This document shows positions 8,315 to 17,722 of a stretch of 64,000 bases of DNA, piece by piece. The DNA is from CAVPJC01 sp963705155 (GTDB lineage Bacteria; Chloroflexota; Anaerolineae; Anaerolineales; UBA4823): positions 124,001-188,000 of the forward strand of contig CAVPJC010000020.1 of the NCBI GenBank assembly GCA_963705155.1, written 5' to 3'. Each line of letters opens with the position of its first letter. The stretch's first letter is position 1. A program made the translations under genes and the position numbers. The notes under the pieces were generated by a model that did no database searches, was not told the origin of the DNA, and saw only the letters and a list, made by a program, of their open reading frames with translations.

Positions 8315-8697
8315 CCGAAATACTGTACATTGTTCGCAAAGAACGAATTGGAGAACAGCCCCGGACACTATAAATTTACCGCACTGCGGTTTCCCGGGGC
8401 GCAGGAGGATGACATCATGATAACAATTGATATGCTAGACGAGCATGTCTCTCTGCCCGAGAAACCCGAATACTTACGTTATGCTCTGGTGCTGCACGTT
8501 GCACCTGGACAGTACCTGCCTTTACATGACCAGGCGCAAGCTCACCACCGGGAGTTGATCCAGACCCGCACAGAGCCCGCCTGTTAAGGTCCAGCAAGAC
8601 CAGCCAGCTGGCCGAGGATGTGTACGGGTTTATGAACAGGGTCATAGCCGATGTGAATACACTGGCAGAGCGATATTTAAAGCGCAGCACGCGTTAG
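8311..8697 (+). CDS. Hypothetical protein, two apparent frame breaks
   Basis: ATG 8311 overlaps the stop of GNAT copy 3 (ATGA), a good coupling signal. The first frame (MTEILYIVRKERIG) ends at 8373. Protein-like sequence continues in a second frame (ENSPGHYKFTALRFPGAQE...LRYALVLHVAPGQYLPLHD) to 8587, then in a third (SSKTSQLAEDVYGFMNRV...ERYLKRSTR) to 8697. The whole span is a multiple of three, so the two breaks compensate. The joined product would be about 128 residues. I do not recognise the family. An alternative shorter start is ATG 8417 with AGGAGG upstream. Confidence 0.4.
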
Positions 8698-8785
8698 GCA
8701 AGGCGGATAAGCCATGTTCTGGCAAGATGCTGCAGTGCAGCCGTATAAATAGAATGCCACCCATGCTGTGTTGGAGGAAAATCTC

Positions 8786-9712
8786 ATGAACGAACCGCGA
8801 CCGTACCAGAGTGCACAGGATCTGGTGAGCATGCGCGCACTGTTGATGGTGGGCCGCAAGGCAGCCTGTGGTTCTTACTACGTCCACACCGGCGATCTGA
8901 ATTGGTGGCTGTTTTATTCAGAGAATACCGGGGCGATGTTAAAAAACATCTATCTCTGGGAACAAGATGACCGTTTGCTCGGTTGGACATTGCTTTCACC
9001 AGAATGGCGTGCTTTTGATGTGTTTTTCCTGCCTGAATTACGGGGTACACAGCAGGCGCTGGAGATGTACCGATGGGCGCAGGAACGATTGGCTGGCATA
9101 GTTCGCTCCAGAGGTGGTAAAGAGATCTGTACGATGTGGATTTACGAGAACGATGACGCCGTGGCCGGCATGCTCCAGCAAATGGGTTTTCAAAGCGGGG
9201 CTTACAGTATGCGTTACATGGAGCGCCAGCTGGAGAAACCCATCTCATTACCATCTCTACCTGCCGGATATAAGGTCAGGTCGGTTGCCGGCGAGACTGA
9301 GGCGCCTGCCCGGGCTGCCGCTTCTCATGCGGCGTTTGAATCGGAATGGTCGATCGACCGGTATGTTGGACGTTATCTCCGTTTTATGCGCACACCGGTC
9401 TATATGCAAGATCTGGATGTAGTTGCGGTTGCACCCGGTGGGAGCCATGCGGCATTTTGTATCAGCTGGCCTGACCCTGTCAACAAAGTAGGTCTGCTGG
9501 AGCCTGTCGGGGCGCATCCCAACTATCAGAATATCGGCCTGGGAAAAGCTGTTGTATTGGAAGGACTGCGGCGCCTGCGGGCGCGTGGGATGACCCGGGC
9601 GATCGTCTGTGCAGAGAGCGGTAACCGAGCCGCCCTGGGCCTGTATGAATCGGCTGGTTTCAGTGTAAAGAACACGTTGCGAACCTTCGTAAAACCGCTG
9701 GGACCGGTTTAA
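8786..9712 (+). CDS. Tandem-domain GNAT acetyltransferase
   Basis: A 308-residue protein with two GNAT halves. The N-terminal half is degenerate (LWEQDDRLLGWTLLSPEW, FLPELRGTQQALEMYRWAQERL). The C-terminal half has a clear acetyl-CoA site, VGAHPNYQNIGLGKAVVLEGLRRLR, and ends AALGLYESAGF. The overall plan resembles mycothiol-synthase-like two-domain acetyltransferases, but the substrate is unknown. It starts at ATG 8786 with GGAGGA at 8773-8778. It is intact, unlike its upstream neighbours. Confidence 0.85.
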   Translation: MNEPRPYQSAQDLVSMRALLMVGRKAACGSYYVHTGDLNWWLFYSENTGAMLKNIYLWEQDDRLLGWTLLSPEWRAFDVFFLPELRGTQQALEMYRWAQERLAGIVRSRGGKEICTMWIYENDDAVAGMLQQMGFQSGAYSMRYMERQLEKPISLPSLPAGYKVRSVAGETEAPARAAASHAAFESEWSIDRYVGRYLRFMRTPVYMQDLDVVAVAPGGSHAAFCISWPDPVNKVGLLEPVGAHPNYQNIGLGKAVVLEGLRRLRARGMTRAIVCAESGNRAALGLYESAGFSVKNTLRTFVKPLGPV

Positions 9713-9762
9713 GGGATCTGGACTGGTGGAACTATTGGAGCGGAACCAGATGGCAGCTCTGA

Positions 9763-9885
9763 CAGCCGGCAGGTCCGCGGGTTCCTTTCTCAATCACTGC
9801 GTGGTTGTCGTTGCTGGCCATCATTCCGGTCTGGTTAAAGTTCAAGCTGCCCCGGAATGAAGAGCATCAAGTTGAGAACCAATAA
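9763..9885 (+). pseudogene. Possible C-terminal remnant of a membrane transporter
   Basis: A 40-codon stretch bounded upstream by a stop at 9760-9762 encodes a hydrophobic helix (TAWLSLLAIIPVWLKFKLP) with a charged tail, like the last helix of an MFS-type transporter. There is no start codon with a ribosome-binding site, and no upstream body. It may be a leftover from a deletion, or chance. Confidence 0.3.
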
Positions 9886-9905
9886 GCAAAGAATACGAGG
9901 ATGAA

Positions 9906-10943
9906 ATGATCGCAAACACAATTGAAATCCAAACCCTGGTGATCCCGAACGCCCCGGCGCTGGATGGGCTGAAGTTCCGCCGATTTTTGGGACCGTCCGA
10001 TTACCCCAAGATGCTGGCTGTCATCCAGGAAAGCAAAGGCCCAGATCAGATCGAGCGTAACGACACCCTGGAGGATATCCAACGCACATATTCCCACCTC
10101 AATCATTCAGATATTAATAGAGATATGTTCATCGTTGAAATCCACGATCGGGTGGTGGGGTACGGTCGTGTAGAGTGGAATATCAATGCGGATAACGAGT
10201 GGATTGGCCTTAACCTGGGTTTTCTACTGCCAGAGTGGCGACGGAAAGGGATCGGGGGTGCGATGCTGCGATATAATGAATCGCGCTTACGCCAGATCGG
10301 CATTGATCTCCAGGATACCGGGGTGATATACCGGGACCAACCAAAATTTTCCGAAGTTTTTGCCTATGACACCGAGTATGCCAAGCTGGCACTTCTGAAC
10401 CAGGAAGGTTACCTGCCGGTCAGACACGAACAGTTTATGGTTCGACCTGACCTGGAAAATATCCCCGAAGCGCCAATGCCTTCCGGGTTGGAAGGACGTG
10501 ACGTGCTGCCTGAGCATTACCGTGCGATTTGGGATGCTGGCTCAGAGGCATTTCGCGATCACTGGGGGTATGTTGCTCCCTCCGAGGAAGATTATCGGAA
10601 CTGGCTGGAAGACCGCAATTTCAACCCGAGTCTCTGGCGTGTCGCCTGGGATGGTGACCAGGTAGCGGGAATGGTGCAAAGCTATATTAACCACGACGAA
10701 AACCGGGAGTATAACCGGCTGCGCGGCTGGACCGAGGGCATCTGCGTGAGGCGTCCCTGGCGCCGGATGGGTCTGGCGCGAGCCTTGCTGGTTCAAAGTC
10801 TGCATGTGCTCAAAGAACAGGGCATGCACGAAGCTGCCCTGACTGTAGACACTCAGAATTTGAGCGGGGCGTTCCGCCTGTATGAGAGCGTTGGTTTCCG
10901 TCCGGTGAAGCACCTGTCAGTGTATCGCAAATCATTGTCTTGA
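9906..10943 (+). CDS. Tandem-domain GNAT acetyltransferase
   Basis: A 345-residue, two-domain GNAT. The N-domain has LNLGFLLPEWRRKGIGGAMLRYNESRLRQIG, a full acetyl-CoA loop (R-R-K-G-I-G). The C-domain has TEGICVRRPWRRMGLARALLVQSLHVLKEQG and ends FRLYESVGFRPV. Both domains therefore keep the binding loop, unlike the tandem protein upstream. It starts at ATG 9906 with GAGG about 6 bases before. The substrate is unknown. It is followed after 25 bases by a HAD hydrolase in the same direction. Confidence 0.87.
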   Translation: MIANTIEIQTLVIPNAPALDGLKFRRFLGPSDYPKMLAVIQESKGPDQIERNDTLEDIQRTYSHLNHSDINRDMFIVEIHDRVVGYGRVEWNINADNEWIGLNLGFLLPEWRRKGIGGAMLRYNESRLRQIGIDLQDTGVIYRDQPKFSEVFAYDTEYAKLALLNQEGYLPVRHEQFMVRPDLENIPEAPMPSGLEGRDVLPEHYRAIWDAGSEAFRDHWGYVAPSEEDYRNWLEDRNFNPSLWRVAWDGDQVAGMVQSYINHDENREYNRLRGWTEGICVRRPWRRMGLARALLVQSLHVLKEQGMHEAALTVDTQNLSGAFRLYESVGFRPVKHLSVYRKSLS

Positions 10944-10968
10944 GGGATGGAAAGGATCAAAACAACCC

Positions 10969-11580
10969 ATGAGCATTAAGGCTGTCATTTTTGATTTGGG
11001 TGGTGTTATTGTTCGCACCGAAGACCAGACTCCTCGCCGGCAGCTGGCAAGCCGACTGGGGATCCCTCCTGCAGAGCTATCGCAGATCATTTTCGATAGT
11101 GTCACCGCCATGAAGGCATCCACAGGTCTGTTGACAACCACGGAGCACCAGGCAGCTGTGGCGAACACGTTAAGTCTCAATGCAGCGGAGATCACCAGCG
11201 TCTGGGATGAGTTTTGGGCCGGAGACCGAGTGGATACCAGGCTGGTCGAATATTTACGCTCGCTCAGGCCGCGCTACAAAACGGGTTTGTTAAGCAATGC
11301 CTGGGACGATTTGCGCCGCGTGATAACGGATCGATGGCATATCGAAGATGCTTTTGATGTCATTATCATCTCAGCCGAGGTGGGTCTGGCTAAACCAGAC
11401 CACCAAATCTACCATTTACTGCTAGACCGTATGGACGTAGCCCCGGACGAGGCCGTGTTTGTGGATGACTTCCCGCAGAATATTCGAGCGGCTCAGGAAG
11501 TTGGGTTGCACACCGTTCACTTCCGCAGTCAGCAGCAGGCGCTCAATGATCTGGAGGGGATACTAAATGCCAACCTTTAA
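10969..11580 (+). CDS. HAD-superfamily hydrolase (HAD-IA)
   Basis: A 203-residue protein with motif I VIFDLGGVIV (residues 5-14), motif II LLSNAWDD (Ser in TGLLSN), motif III Lys in GLAKPDHQIYHLLL and motif IV EAVFVDDFPQNI. Asp10 would be the nucleophile. The second motif I Asp is replaced by Gly (DLGGV), as in many epoxide hydrolase N-domain-like HAD-IA proteins. It is probably a small-molecule phosphatase of unknown substrate. It overlaps the amidase gene by 14 bases. Confidence 0.86.
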   Translation: MSIKAVIFDLGGVIVRTEDQTPRRQLASRLGIPPAELSQIIFDSVTAMKASTGLLTTTEHQAAVANTLSLNAAEITSVWDEFWAGDRVDTRLVEYLRSLRPRYKTGLLSNAWDDLRRVITDRWHIEDAFDVIIISAEVGLAKPDHQIYHLLLDRMDVAPDEAVFVDDFPQNIRAAQEVGLHTVHFRSQQQALNDLEGILNANL

Positions 11581-12964
11581 TCCATTTGCCAGCTTATCCG
11601 AGACTGCCGCGGCGATCAAACAACGGCGTCTTTCACCGGTCGATGCTGCCCAGGCTTACCTGGAACGCATTCAATTGGTAGACCCACATGTGAATTCATT
11701 CATCACCGTGACAGCCGATGCAGCTATGAAGGCAGCTCGGAAAGCAGAAGCCGAAATCCAGACTGGACTGTACCGGGGGCCATTACATGGGATTCCCCTG
11801 ACGCTGAAAGATCTTTATGAAACGGCAGGCATAGCGACAACCCATGGATCGAAAGTATTTGCCGGATATGTCCCTGATCAGGATGGATTCGTGGTGAAAA
11901 GGCTCAAGGAGGCAGGCGCGGTGATCCTGGGTAAACTCAACATGCACGAAATTGCCCTGGGCGTGACCACCGTCAACCCTCATTACGGGGCATGCCGTAA
12001 CCCATGGGATCTGCAGCGCATCACGGGAGGTTCCTCAGGAGGCTCGGCTGCTGCGCTGGCAGCGGGCATGTGCCTGGGTTCGATGGGTTCCGATACGGGA
12101 GGTTCCATCCGGATACCGGCTTCGCTGTGCGGCATCGTGGGCTTAAAACCCACGCGCGGACGAGTCAGCCTGCGGGGCGTGCTGCCCTTGAGCTGGAATA
12201 TGGATCACGCCGGCCCTATGGCGCGCAGCGTGCGTGATGTTGCCATGCTCTTGCAGGCTGTGGCGGGTTATGACGCTGAAGACCCCTATTCGGCAAACAG
12301 GCCGGTGGAGGATTATCTTGCGGAATTGGAAATGGGCGTGAGCGGCTGGCGGATAGCCCTGGCGGCGGACGAGTTTTTTGCCCAGGCTGATCCTGAGGTG
12401 AGCACAGCGGTGCAAGAAGCAGCACGCGTTTTCAGTAGCCTTGGGGCGAAGATAATGTCTGTCCAAGCGCCCGATGGTCATGCGGCTGCACGCGCCAACG
12501 TCAATATGATCACCAGCGATGGCGCCGCCTACCACCACGAGCGGATGCAAACGCAACCGGGAGATTACGGGACAGATGTACTGGAACGCTTACAGACCGG
12601 TGCGTCCCGCAGCGCGGTGGATTACAGCCTGTGCCGGTTGGAACAGCAGCGCCAGATACGCCAGTACGAGGTATTTTTTCAGGAGTATGATATTCTGCTC
12701 ACTCCTACAACCCCGATAGCGGCGCCGCCTATCGAGGGACCGAACGCCATCGAACAGGCGCGCTTGCTCACTCGCTTTACCGCGCCGTTCAACCTCACCC
12801 GTTTGCCAGCAATTTCCATACCATGCGGTTTTACATCGGCCGGTCTGCCGATTGGACTGCAGCTTGTGGCTCCGCATTGGGCCGAAGCGCGCTTGCTGCG
12901 AGCCGCTCGAGCTTATGAACAGGCGGTCGTTTGGAATGAGCGCAAACCTGATTTACCCATATGA
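11567..12964 (+). CDS. Amidase signature family enzyme (GatA-like)
   Basis: A 465-residue protein with the Ser-cisSer-Lys triad of the amidase signature family: Lys81 in IPLTLKDLYET, the cis-Ser in ITGGSSGGSAAALAAG (about residue 156) and the nucleophile in GSDTGGSIRIPAS (about 180). It hydrolyses a C-N amide bond. It resembles GatA, but gatB and gatC are not adjacent and the neighbours are a HAD hydrolase and a transporter. I therefore favour a free-standing amidase. ATG 11567 lies inside the preceding gene; its last four bases overlap the MFS gene. Confidence 0.87.
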   Translation: MPTFNPFASLSETAAAIKQRRLSPVDAAQAYLERIQLVDPHVNSFITVTADAAMKAARKAEAEIQTGLYRGPLHGIPLTLKDLYETAGIATTHGSKVFAGYVPDQDGFVVKRLKEAGAVILGKLNMHEIALGVTTVNPHYGACRNPWDLQRITGGSSGGSAAALAAGMCLGSMGSDTGGSIRIPASLCGIVGLKPTRGRVSLRGVLPLSWNMDHAGPMARSVRDVAMLLQAVAGYDAEDPYSANRPVEDYLAELEMGVSGWRIALAADEFFAQADPEVSTAVQEAARVFSSLGAKIMSVQAPDGHAAARANVNMITSDGAAYHHERMQTQPGDYGTDVLERLQTGASRSAVDYSLCRLEQQRQIRQYEVFFQEYDILLTPTTPIAAPPIEGPNAIEQARLLTRFTAPFNLTRLPAISIPCGFTSAGLPIGLQLVAPHWAEARLLRAARAYEQAVVWNERKPDLPI

Positions 12965-14208
12965 AGAAGCTAGACGCCTATAAAACTTACCTGATTCTGG
13001 AAGCTTCAGCGGGTTTTATTTTTGAGGTTATCTTTACGGTCAGCATGGTTTACCAGGTTACCGTAGCGCAAATAAACCCACTGCAGCTGGTGTTGGTGGG
13101 AACGATGTTGGAATTGTCGGTATTCGTTTTTGAAATCCCAACCGGCGTGGTGGCAGATGTATTCAGCCGGCGTTTATCCATCATCATCGGTTATCTTGTT
13201 CTCGGGATGGGTTTTTTGTTGGAAGGTTCATTTCCGGTCTTTTGGGCCATTTTACTGGGACAAGGGTTGTGGGGTTTGGGTTATACCTTTACAAGCGGGG
13301 CCACCCAGGCATGGATAACGGATGAGATCGGTGAAGAGCGGGCTGGAAAAGCATTCCTGCGGGGTTCTCAGGCTGGCCAGGTCGGGGGTTTGTTGGGCAT
13401 TTTTATCAGCGTTCTTCTTGGAAGCATACGCGTCAACATCCCGATCCTGACCGGCGGGGCGTTGTTCGTGCTGATGGCTGTTTTTTTAATGCTGTTCATG
13501 CCAGAACAAGGCTTCAGGCGCGCTCCGGGTGTAACGCAAACATCTTTCCAGAAAATGGGCTCTACGGTTAGACACGGACTGGGTATGGTGCGTATGCGCC
13601 CAATTCTTGCAACCATCCTGCTCGTCGGGTTGTTCTATGGCCTGTACAGTGAGGGGTACGACCGGCTGTGGACGAAGCACCTGCTCGACCAGTTTACACT
13701 GCCCGCATGGGGTGGTTTGAACACCGTGTCGTGGTTCGGTATGATCAGCGTGGTTGGTATTTTGCTTTCTACGGCTGCGACAGAGTACGTGCGCCGCCGT
13801 TTGGATACCACCAGTCCTGTGGCAATCACACGCACACTTTTATTCATCACTACCATTCTAATGTTGGGTCTGATCGGCTACGCCTGGGCCGGAAACCTGG
13901 CCGTGGCAATTGGGATGATCTGGCTCATTCGCGTGATGCGCAACGTCATTGGGCCGATCTATACCACCTGGGTGAACCAAAAACTTAATTCGCGCGTGCG
14001 TGCTACCGTCATTTCCATGAGCAGCCAGGTAGATGCCATTGGTCAGATTGCCGGCGGCCCTTTGGTGGGCATGGTGGGGAATTTGGTGTCGGTGCGGGCT
14101 GCCATAACGCTTTCTGGCCTGATCCTTTCCCCTTTACTGGCTTTATATGTGCGAACGCTGGGCCGTGAGCCTGAAATGATCACCGAGCCTGATGTGATAT
14201 TAGATTGA
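12961..14208 (+). CDS. MFS transporter
   Basis: A 415-residue polytopic membrane protein with about 12 hydrophobic segments. The motif A region after TM2 is seen as FEIPTGVVADVFSRRLSIIIGY. The N-half continues with AWITDEIGEERAGKAFLRGSQ. The family exports drugs or small molecules with protons. It overlaps the amidase stop by 4 bases (ATGA), so HAD, amidase and MFS likely form one operon. The substrate is unknown; a resistance role would fit the neighbouring acetyltransferases but is inference. Confidence 0.88.
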   Translation: MKKLDAYKTYLILEASAGFIFEVIFTVSMVYQVTVAQINPLQLVLVGTMLELSVFVFEIPTGVVADVFSRRLSIIIGYLVLGMGFLLEGSFPVFWAILLGQGLWGLGYTFTSGATQAWITDEIGEERAGKAFLRGSQAGQVGGLLGIFISVLLGSIRVNIPILTGGALFVLMAVFLMLFMPEQGFRRAPGVTQTSFQKMGSTVRHGLGMVRMRPILATILLVGLFYGLYSEGYDRLWTKHLLDQFTLPAWGGLNTVSWFGMISVVGILLSTAATEYVRRRLDTTSPVAITRTLLFITTILMLGLIGYAWAGNLAVAIGMIWLIRVMRNVIGPIYTTWVNQKLNSRVRATVISMSSQVDAIGQIAGGPLVGMVGNLVSVRAAITLSGLILSPLLALYVRTLGREPEMITEPDVILD

Positions 14209-14297
14209 GGCGCGGTAGCGATGAACACCCTGCTGCCGTATATCGTTTATGAATAAGAACTCCGTTCTGGAGTTGAGAATGTCTAGGAGCAATAAAA

Positions 14298-15663
14298 ATG
14301 AACCGTGCATTCAGCCTTGAAAACCAGATGCTCAAAGACCTGGGAGGTGGATTGATCCTGCGCCGTGCGACGACTGAGGATGCTGACGCCCTCTCGGACT
14401 TTAATGCCATGATTCACAGCGACGATGGACCGGACAAACCCGATGAGAAAGTTGGCGCCTGGACTCGGGATTTACTTGAGCGTCCGCACCCCACATTTTC
14501 TCCACAAGATTTTACGATCATCGAAGATACCAACACCGGGAAAATAGTTTCCAGTATGAACCTGATTTCCCAAATCTGGTCGTATGCAGGAATTTCGTTC
14601 AAAGTGGGCCGCCCGGAGCTGGTGGGTACACAGCCCGAATACCGCAACCGGGGTCTGGTGCGCCAGCAATTCAATATGATCCACGAGTGGAGCGCTGCCC
14701 GCGGTGAGTTGGTACAGGCGATCACTGGAATTCCGTATTATTACCGCTTGTTTGGATATGAAATGGCCATGAATTTGAGCGGCGGGCGCGCGGGTTACCT
14801 GCCGAATATGCCTGTGCTAAAAGGTGAAACCGAAGAGCCTTTTGTGGTTCGCCCAGCAACGACTGAGGATTTAAGCTTTATTCAAAGGGTATATTCTCAG
14901 GGCTCTCAAAGGGGTCTTGTGCGCTGCGAATGGAGCATAGATCTGTGGCGTTACGAGTGGGAAGGTAAGAGCGAGAAAAACGTCAATCAATTCGAGCTGC
15001 GAATTATCACCGACAGGCAGGGAAACCGCGTGGGCTTTCTGGCTCACCCCTTTTTTAATTGGGGCGATGGTTCTTTGATGGCAGCCATTGCTTATGAGTT
15101 GATCCCAGGTATAGCGTGGAGCGCAGTGACGCCCAGTGTTGTACGCTATCTGTGCGCCACCGGAAGCGCTTACGCTGCTCGCGATGTGGTGAAAAAGCCG
15201 TTTGGATCTTTCGGCTTCTGGCTGGGCGAAGAGCATCCGGTTTATGAAGCCATGAAGGAACGATTACCGCGGGTACGGAAGCCTTATGCCTGGTATCTTC
15301 GGGTGGCAGACCTGCCAGGGTTCATTCGTTATATTGCACCGGTTTTGGAGCACCGCCTGGCGTCGTCTATCATGGTTGGATACACCGGTGAAATAAAAAT
15401 CACTTTTTATCGCAACGGCCTGCGCCTGGTAATTCGAGCAGGGCCGTGTGAAGGAGGCGCAGAACTGGCGTCCGGAGCCGGTGGGGCACTCGGGCGAGGC
15501 TGCCTTTCCCGGGCTCACCTTCCTGCAGATTGTGTTTGGTTACCGTTCGCTGGAAGAGTTGACCTATGCCTTCCCCGACTGCTGGGTTGAGAATGATGAT
15601 GTTTCCAATCTGTTGAGTATTCTCTTTCCCCGGCAGCCGTCCGACCTCTGGCCAATTGCTTGA
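14298..15663 (+). CDS. Large GNAT acetyltransferase (Eis-like layout), one frame break
   Basis: The N-terminal GNAT domain shows ELVGTQPEYRNRGLVRQQFNMIHEWSAARG and YYYRLFGYEMAM; a second GNAT-like half and a C-terminal sterol-carrier-like domain follow, as in Eis-type enzymes. The first frame continues to 15590 with a Gly/Ala/Arg-rich tail that is not protein-like. The real C-terminus lies in another frame to 15663 (FPGLTFLQIVFGYRSLEELTYAFPDCWVEN). The break is near 15430; removing the C of ATTCGAG restores LVIEQGRV. It starts at ATG 14298, with no strong ribosome-binding site. The enzyme probably acetylates a polyamine-like or drug substrate. Confidence 0.78.
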
Positions 15664-15737
15664 TAGAAAGATTAAAACAAATGGGTTTTGCCAGACAATA
15701 CGGCAAAACCCAGTTTTGTTTGTGGCGGCAATTTGAA

Positions 15738-16661
15738 TCAGGCGAACACGGGCACGTTCCAATGCCGGTAACGTGCAAGCCTTCCACGGGCAGCGTCATC
15801 AAATAATTTGCGAAGCTGCATGGTGACCGTTCCCATGGTCCCGCTACCGATGGCACGGTGATCCACCCGTGTTACGGCAACGATTTGAGCGGCTGTTCCC
15901 GTCATAAAAAACTCATCGGCGAGGTAGACCTCGGTGCGATCTATGGAACGCTCAACGACGGTTAAGCCCAGCTCTTCTCTGGCCAGCTCCATCACCGTGC
16001 GCCGGATGATGCCTTCAAGGATATTATCCGTGATGGGTGGCGTAATCAACACGCCTCGCCGCAGCATAAAAACGTTCATGGCGCTGCCTTCAGATACGTG
16101 CCCATCCTGGGTGAGCACCAGGGCTTCATCAAACCCGGCCTGCACGGCATCTGTCTTGGCAAATGCTGAGTTCGCATAAGCTCCGCTGATTTTGCCGCGC
16201 GCCGGGATGGAGTTGTCGTCTACCCGCCGCCAGGATGAAAACGTTACGTGAGCGTTGGTATCATTTGCCATGTAGCTTTTATAGGGTACGGCAACCATCG
16301 AAATATCATCGTGCAGGTCATGCAGCCTGACACCGATAATCTCGTCGGTTTTGAAGGCCAGGGGACGTATATAGACATCGCAACGGTGTCCATCTGTGCG
16401 CAGTAATTCCACCGCGACCCGGGTAAGGCTTTCGGGTGTATGCTCGAAAACCATGCACATGATTTTTGCCGAGTTCAAAAACCGTTCGAAATGATCATGC
16501 GGACGAAATAAGAATAATTGTCCTTCTTCTTCGTTCCAATATCCACGCATACCGGCGAAAACAGCAGTACCATAATTGAGCGCATGGGTGAGCACCCCGA
16601 TTTTTGCCTCAGAATACGGAACGATCTTGCCTTTAAAATAGGCATGGTCAGGAAGATTCAT
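15738..16661 (-). CDS. ilvE: Branched-chain-amino-acid aminotransferase (class IV)
   Basis: A 307-residue PLP enzyme of fold type IV. Visible are GTAVFAGMRGYW, the Arg-rich FLFRPHDHFERFLNSAKI, the catalytic-lysine region SGAYANSAFAKTDAVQAGFDEAL, GHVSEGSAMNVFM and MTGTAAQIVAVTRVD. It transfers amino groups between glutamate and the keto acids of Leu, Ile and Val. It starts at the ATG ending at 16661, eight bases after GGAGGAGG; an in-frame upstream extension to 16700 lacks family similarity. Transcribed alone and divergently from the 16815 gene. Confidence 0.92.
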   Translation of the reverse strand: MNLPDHAYFKGKIVPYSEAKIGVLTHALNYGTAVFAGMRGYWNEEEGQLFLFRPHDHFERFLNSAKIMCMVFEHTPESLTRVAVELLRTDGHRCDVYIRPLAFKTDEIIGVRLHDLHDDISMVAVPYKSYMANDTNAHVTFSSWRRVDDNSIPARGKISGAYANSAFAKTDAVQAGFDEALVLTQDGHVSEGSAMNVFMLRRGVLITPPITDNILEGIIRRTVMELAREELGLTVVERSIDRTEVYLADEFFMTGTAAQIVAVTRVDHRAIGSGTMGTVTMQLRKLFDDAARGRLARYRHWNVPVFA

Positions 16662-16723
16662 CAATACGACCTCCTCCGACTGGCGAGCGGGTGGGATCAT
16701 TTTCTGCTTTTCAGATCATGTTG

Positions 16724-16751
16724 ATTATAACATTGGGGTATCTCTTTTCAA
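16724..16751 (-). promoter_or_regulatory. Promoter of ilvE
   Basis: On the minus strand TTGAAA (16746-16751) and TATAAT (16724-16729) are separated by 16 bases, upstream of ilvE. No leader attenuator or T-box was seen in the short 5' region. Confidence 0.6.
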
Positions 16752-16814
16752 ATCTTCGGGTTATACTTTGTAGCATCCCCGTTCGTTGAAACCCTAAGCA
16801 TCCGGAGAAACTAT

Positions 16815-17720
16815 ATGAAACGTGCAGTTAGCATCAGCATCGGCTCATCGAAACGCGATAAAGCCGTGGAAGTTGAGCTGCTCGGTGAAAAAGTGCGCAT
16901 TGAGCGAATTGGCACGGATGGCGACATGGAAAAGGCCGCCAGGAAGTATCAGGAGCTGGATGGTGTTGTCGATGCCTTTGGTGTGGGTGGAGCAGATCTT
17001 GGCGTTATGGTTGCCGATCGCTGGTACCCATTGTATTCTGTGCAAAAGATGGTGCGTTTTATTCAGCGTACACCTGTGGTGGATGGCGCCGGCCTGAAGA
17101 ACACGCTGGAAAATCGGATTGCGCCGTACATGGATGCGCACATCGGTGATTACCTGGAACAAAAAGGTCGCAAAGCCTTTGTGACCCTGGGGGTGGACCG
17201 CTGGGGAATGACCAAATCGTTCCTGGATGCAGGTTATACCTGCCGTTTTGGAGATATGATGTTTGGGCTTGGCATGCCATTTCTGGTTACGACGGAAAGG
17301 GCTTTGAAAATCCTGGCTGCCTTGATGATGCCGATTGCCGGGCGCCTGCCTTTCGAGTGGGTTTACCCGACCGGTAAAGAGCAGGAAAAAAGGATTCCAA
17401 AATGGGAAAAACATTACCAGTGGGGGACAGTTATCGCGGGTGACTGCCACTATATCAAACGCCATATGCCCGATCGCCTGGATGGTAAGGTAATTGCCAC
17501 CAATACAACCACACCCGCAGATGTCGAAGCCTTTAAACTGGCCGGTGTCAAATACCTGGTTACATCCACCCCGGTGTTGGAGGGCCGTTCCTTTGGTACC
17601 AATATGATGGAAGCTGCTCTCGTTGCGATAGCGGGAAAAGGACGCAAGTTAACTTACACCGAATTAAACCAGTTATTAGATCAGTTGGGCTTTGAGCCGC
17701 AACTGCAGGAGTTGAACTAG
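16815..17720 (+). CDS. Conserved protein of the family often labelled quinate 5-dehydrogenase
   Basis: A 301-residue protein beginning MKRAVSISIGSSKRDKAVEVELLGEKVRIERIGTDGD. A Gly-rich segment (DAFGVGGADLGVMV) and a C-terminal Rossmann-like part (DGKVIATNTTTPADVEAFKLAGVKYLVTSTP) follow. I recall similar proteins in clostridia and Chloroflexi carrying the name quinate 5-dehydrogenase; that activity is not supported by any motif I can point to. It starts at ATG 16815 with GGAG about 9 bases upstream. It sits three bases before the next gene, so they are probably co-transcribed. Confidence 0.7.
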   Translation: MKRAVSISIGSSKRDKAVEVELLGEKVRIERIGTDGDMEKAARKYQELDGVVDAFGVGGADLGVMVADRWYPLYSVQKMVRFIQRTPVVDGAGLKNTLENRIAPYMDAHIGDYLEQKGRKAFVTLGVDRWGMTKSFLDAGYTCRFGDMMFGLGMPFLVTTERALKILAALMMPIAGRLPFEWVYPTGKEQEKRIPKWEKHYQWGTVIAGDCHYIKRHMPDRLDGKVIATNTTTPADVEAFKLAGVKYLVTSTPVLEGRSFGTNMMEAALVAIAGKGRKLTYTELNQLLDQLGFEPQLQELN

Positions 17721-17722
17721 CC

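Noticed and set aside
11567..12964. GatA subunit of the Glu-tRNA(Gln) amidotransferase
   Set aside because: The triad fits, but gatB and gatC are not adjacent and the operon partners are a HAD hydrolase and an MFS transporter; kept as a general amidase.
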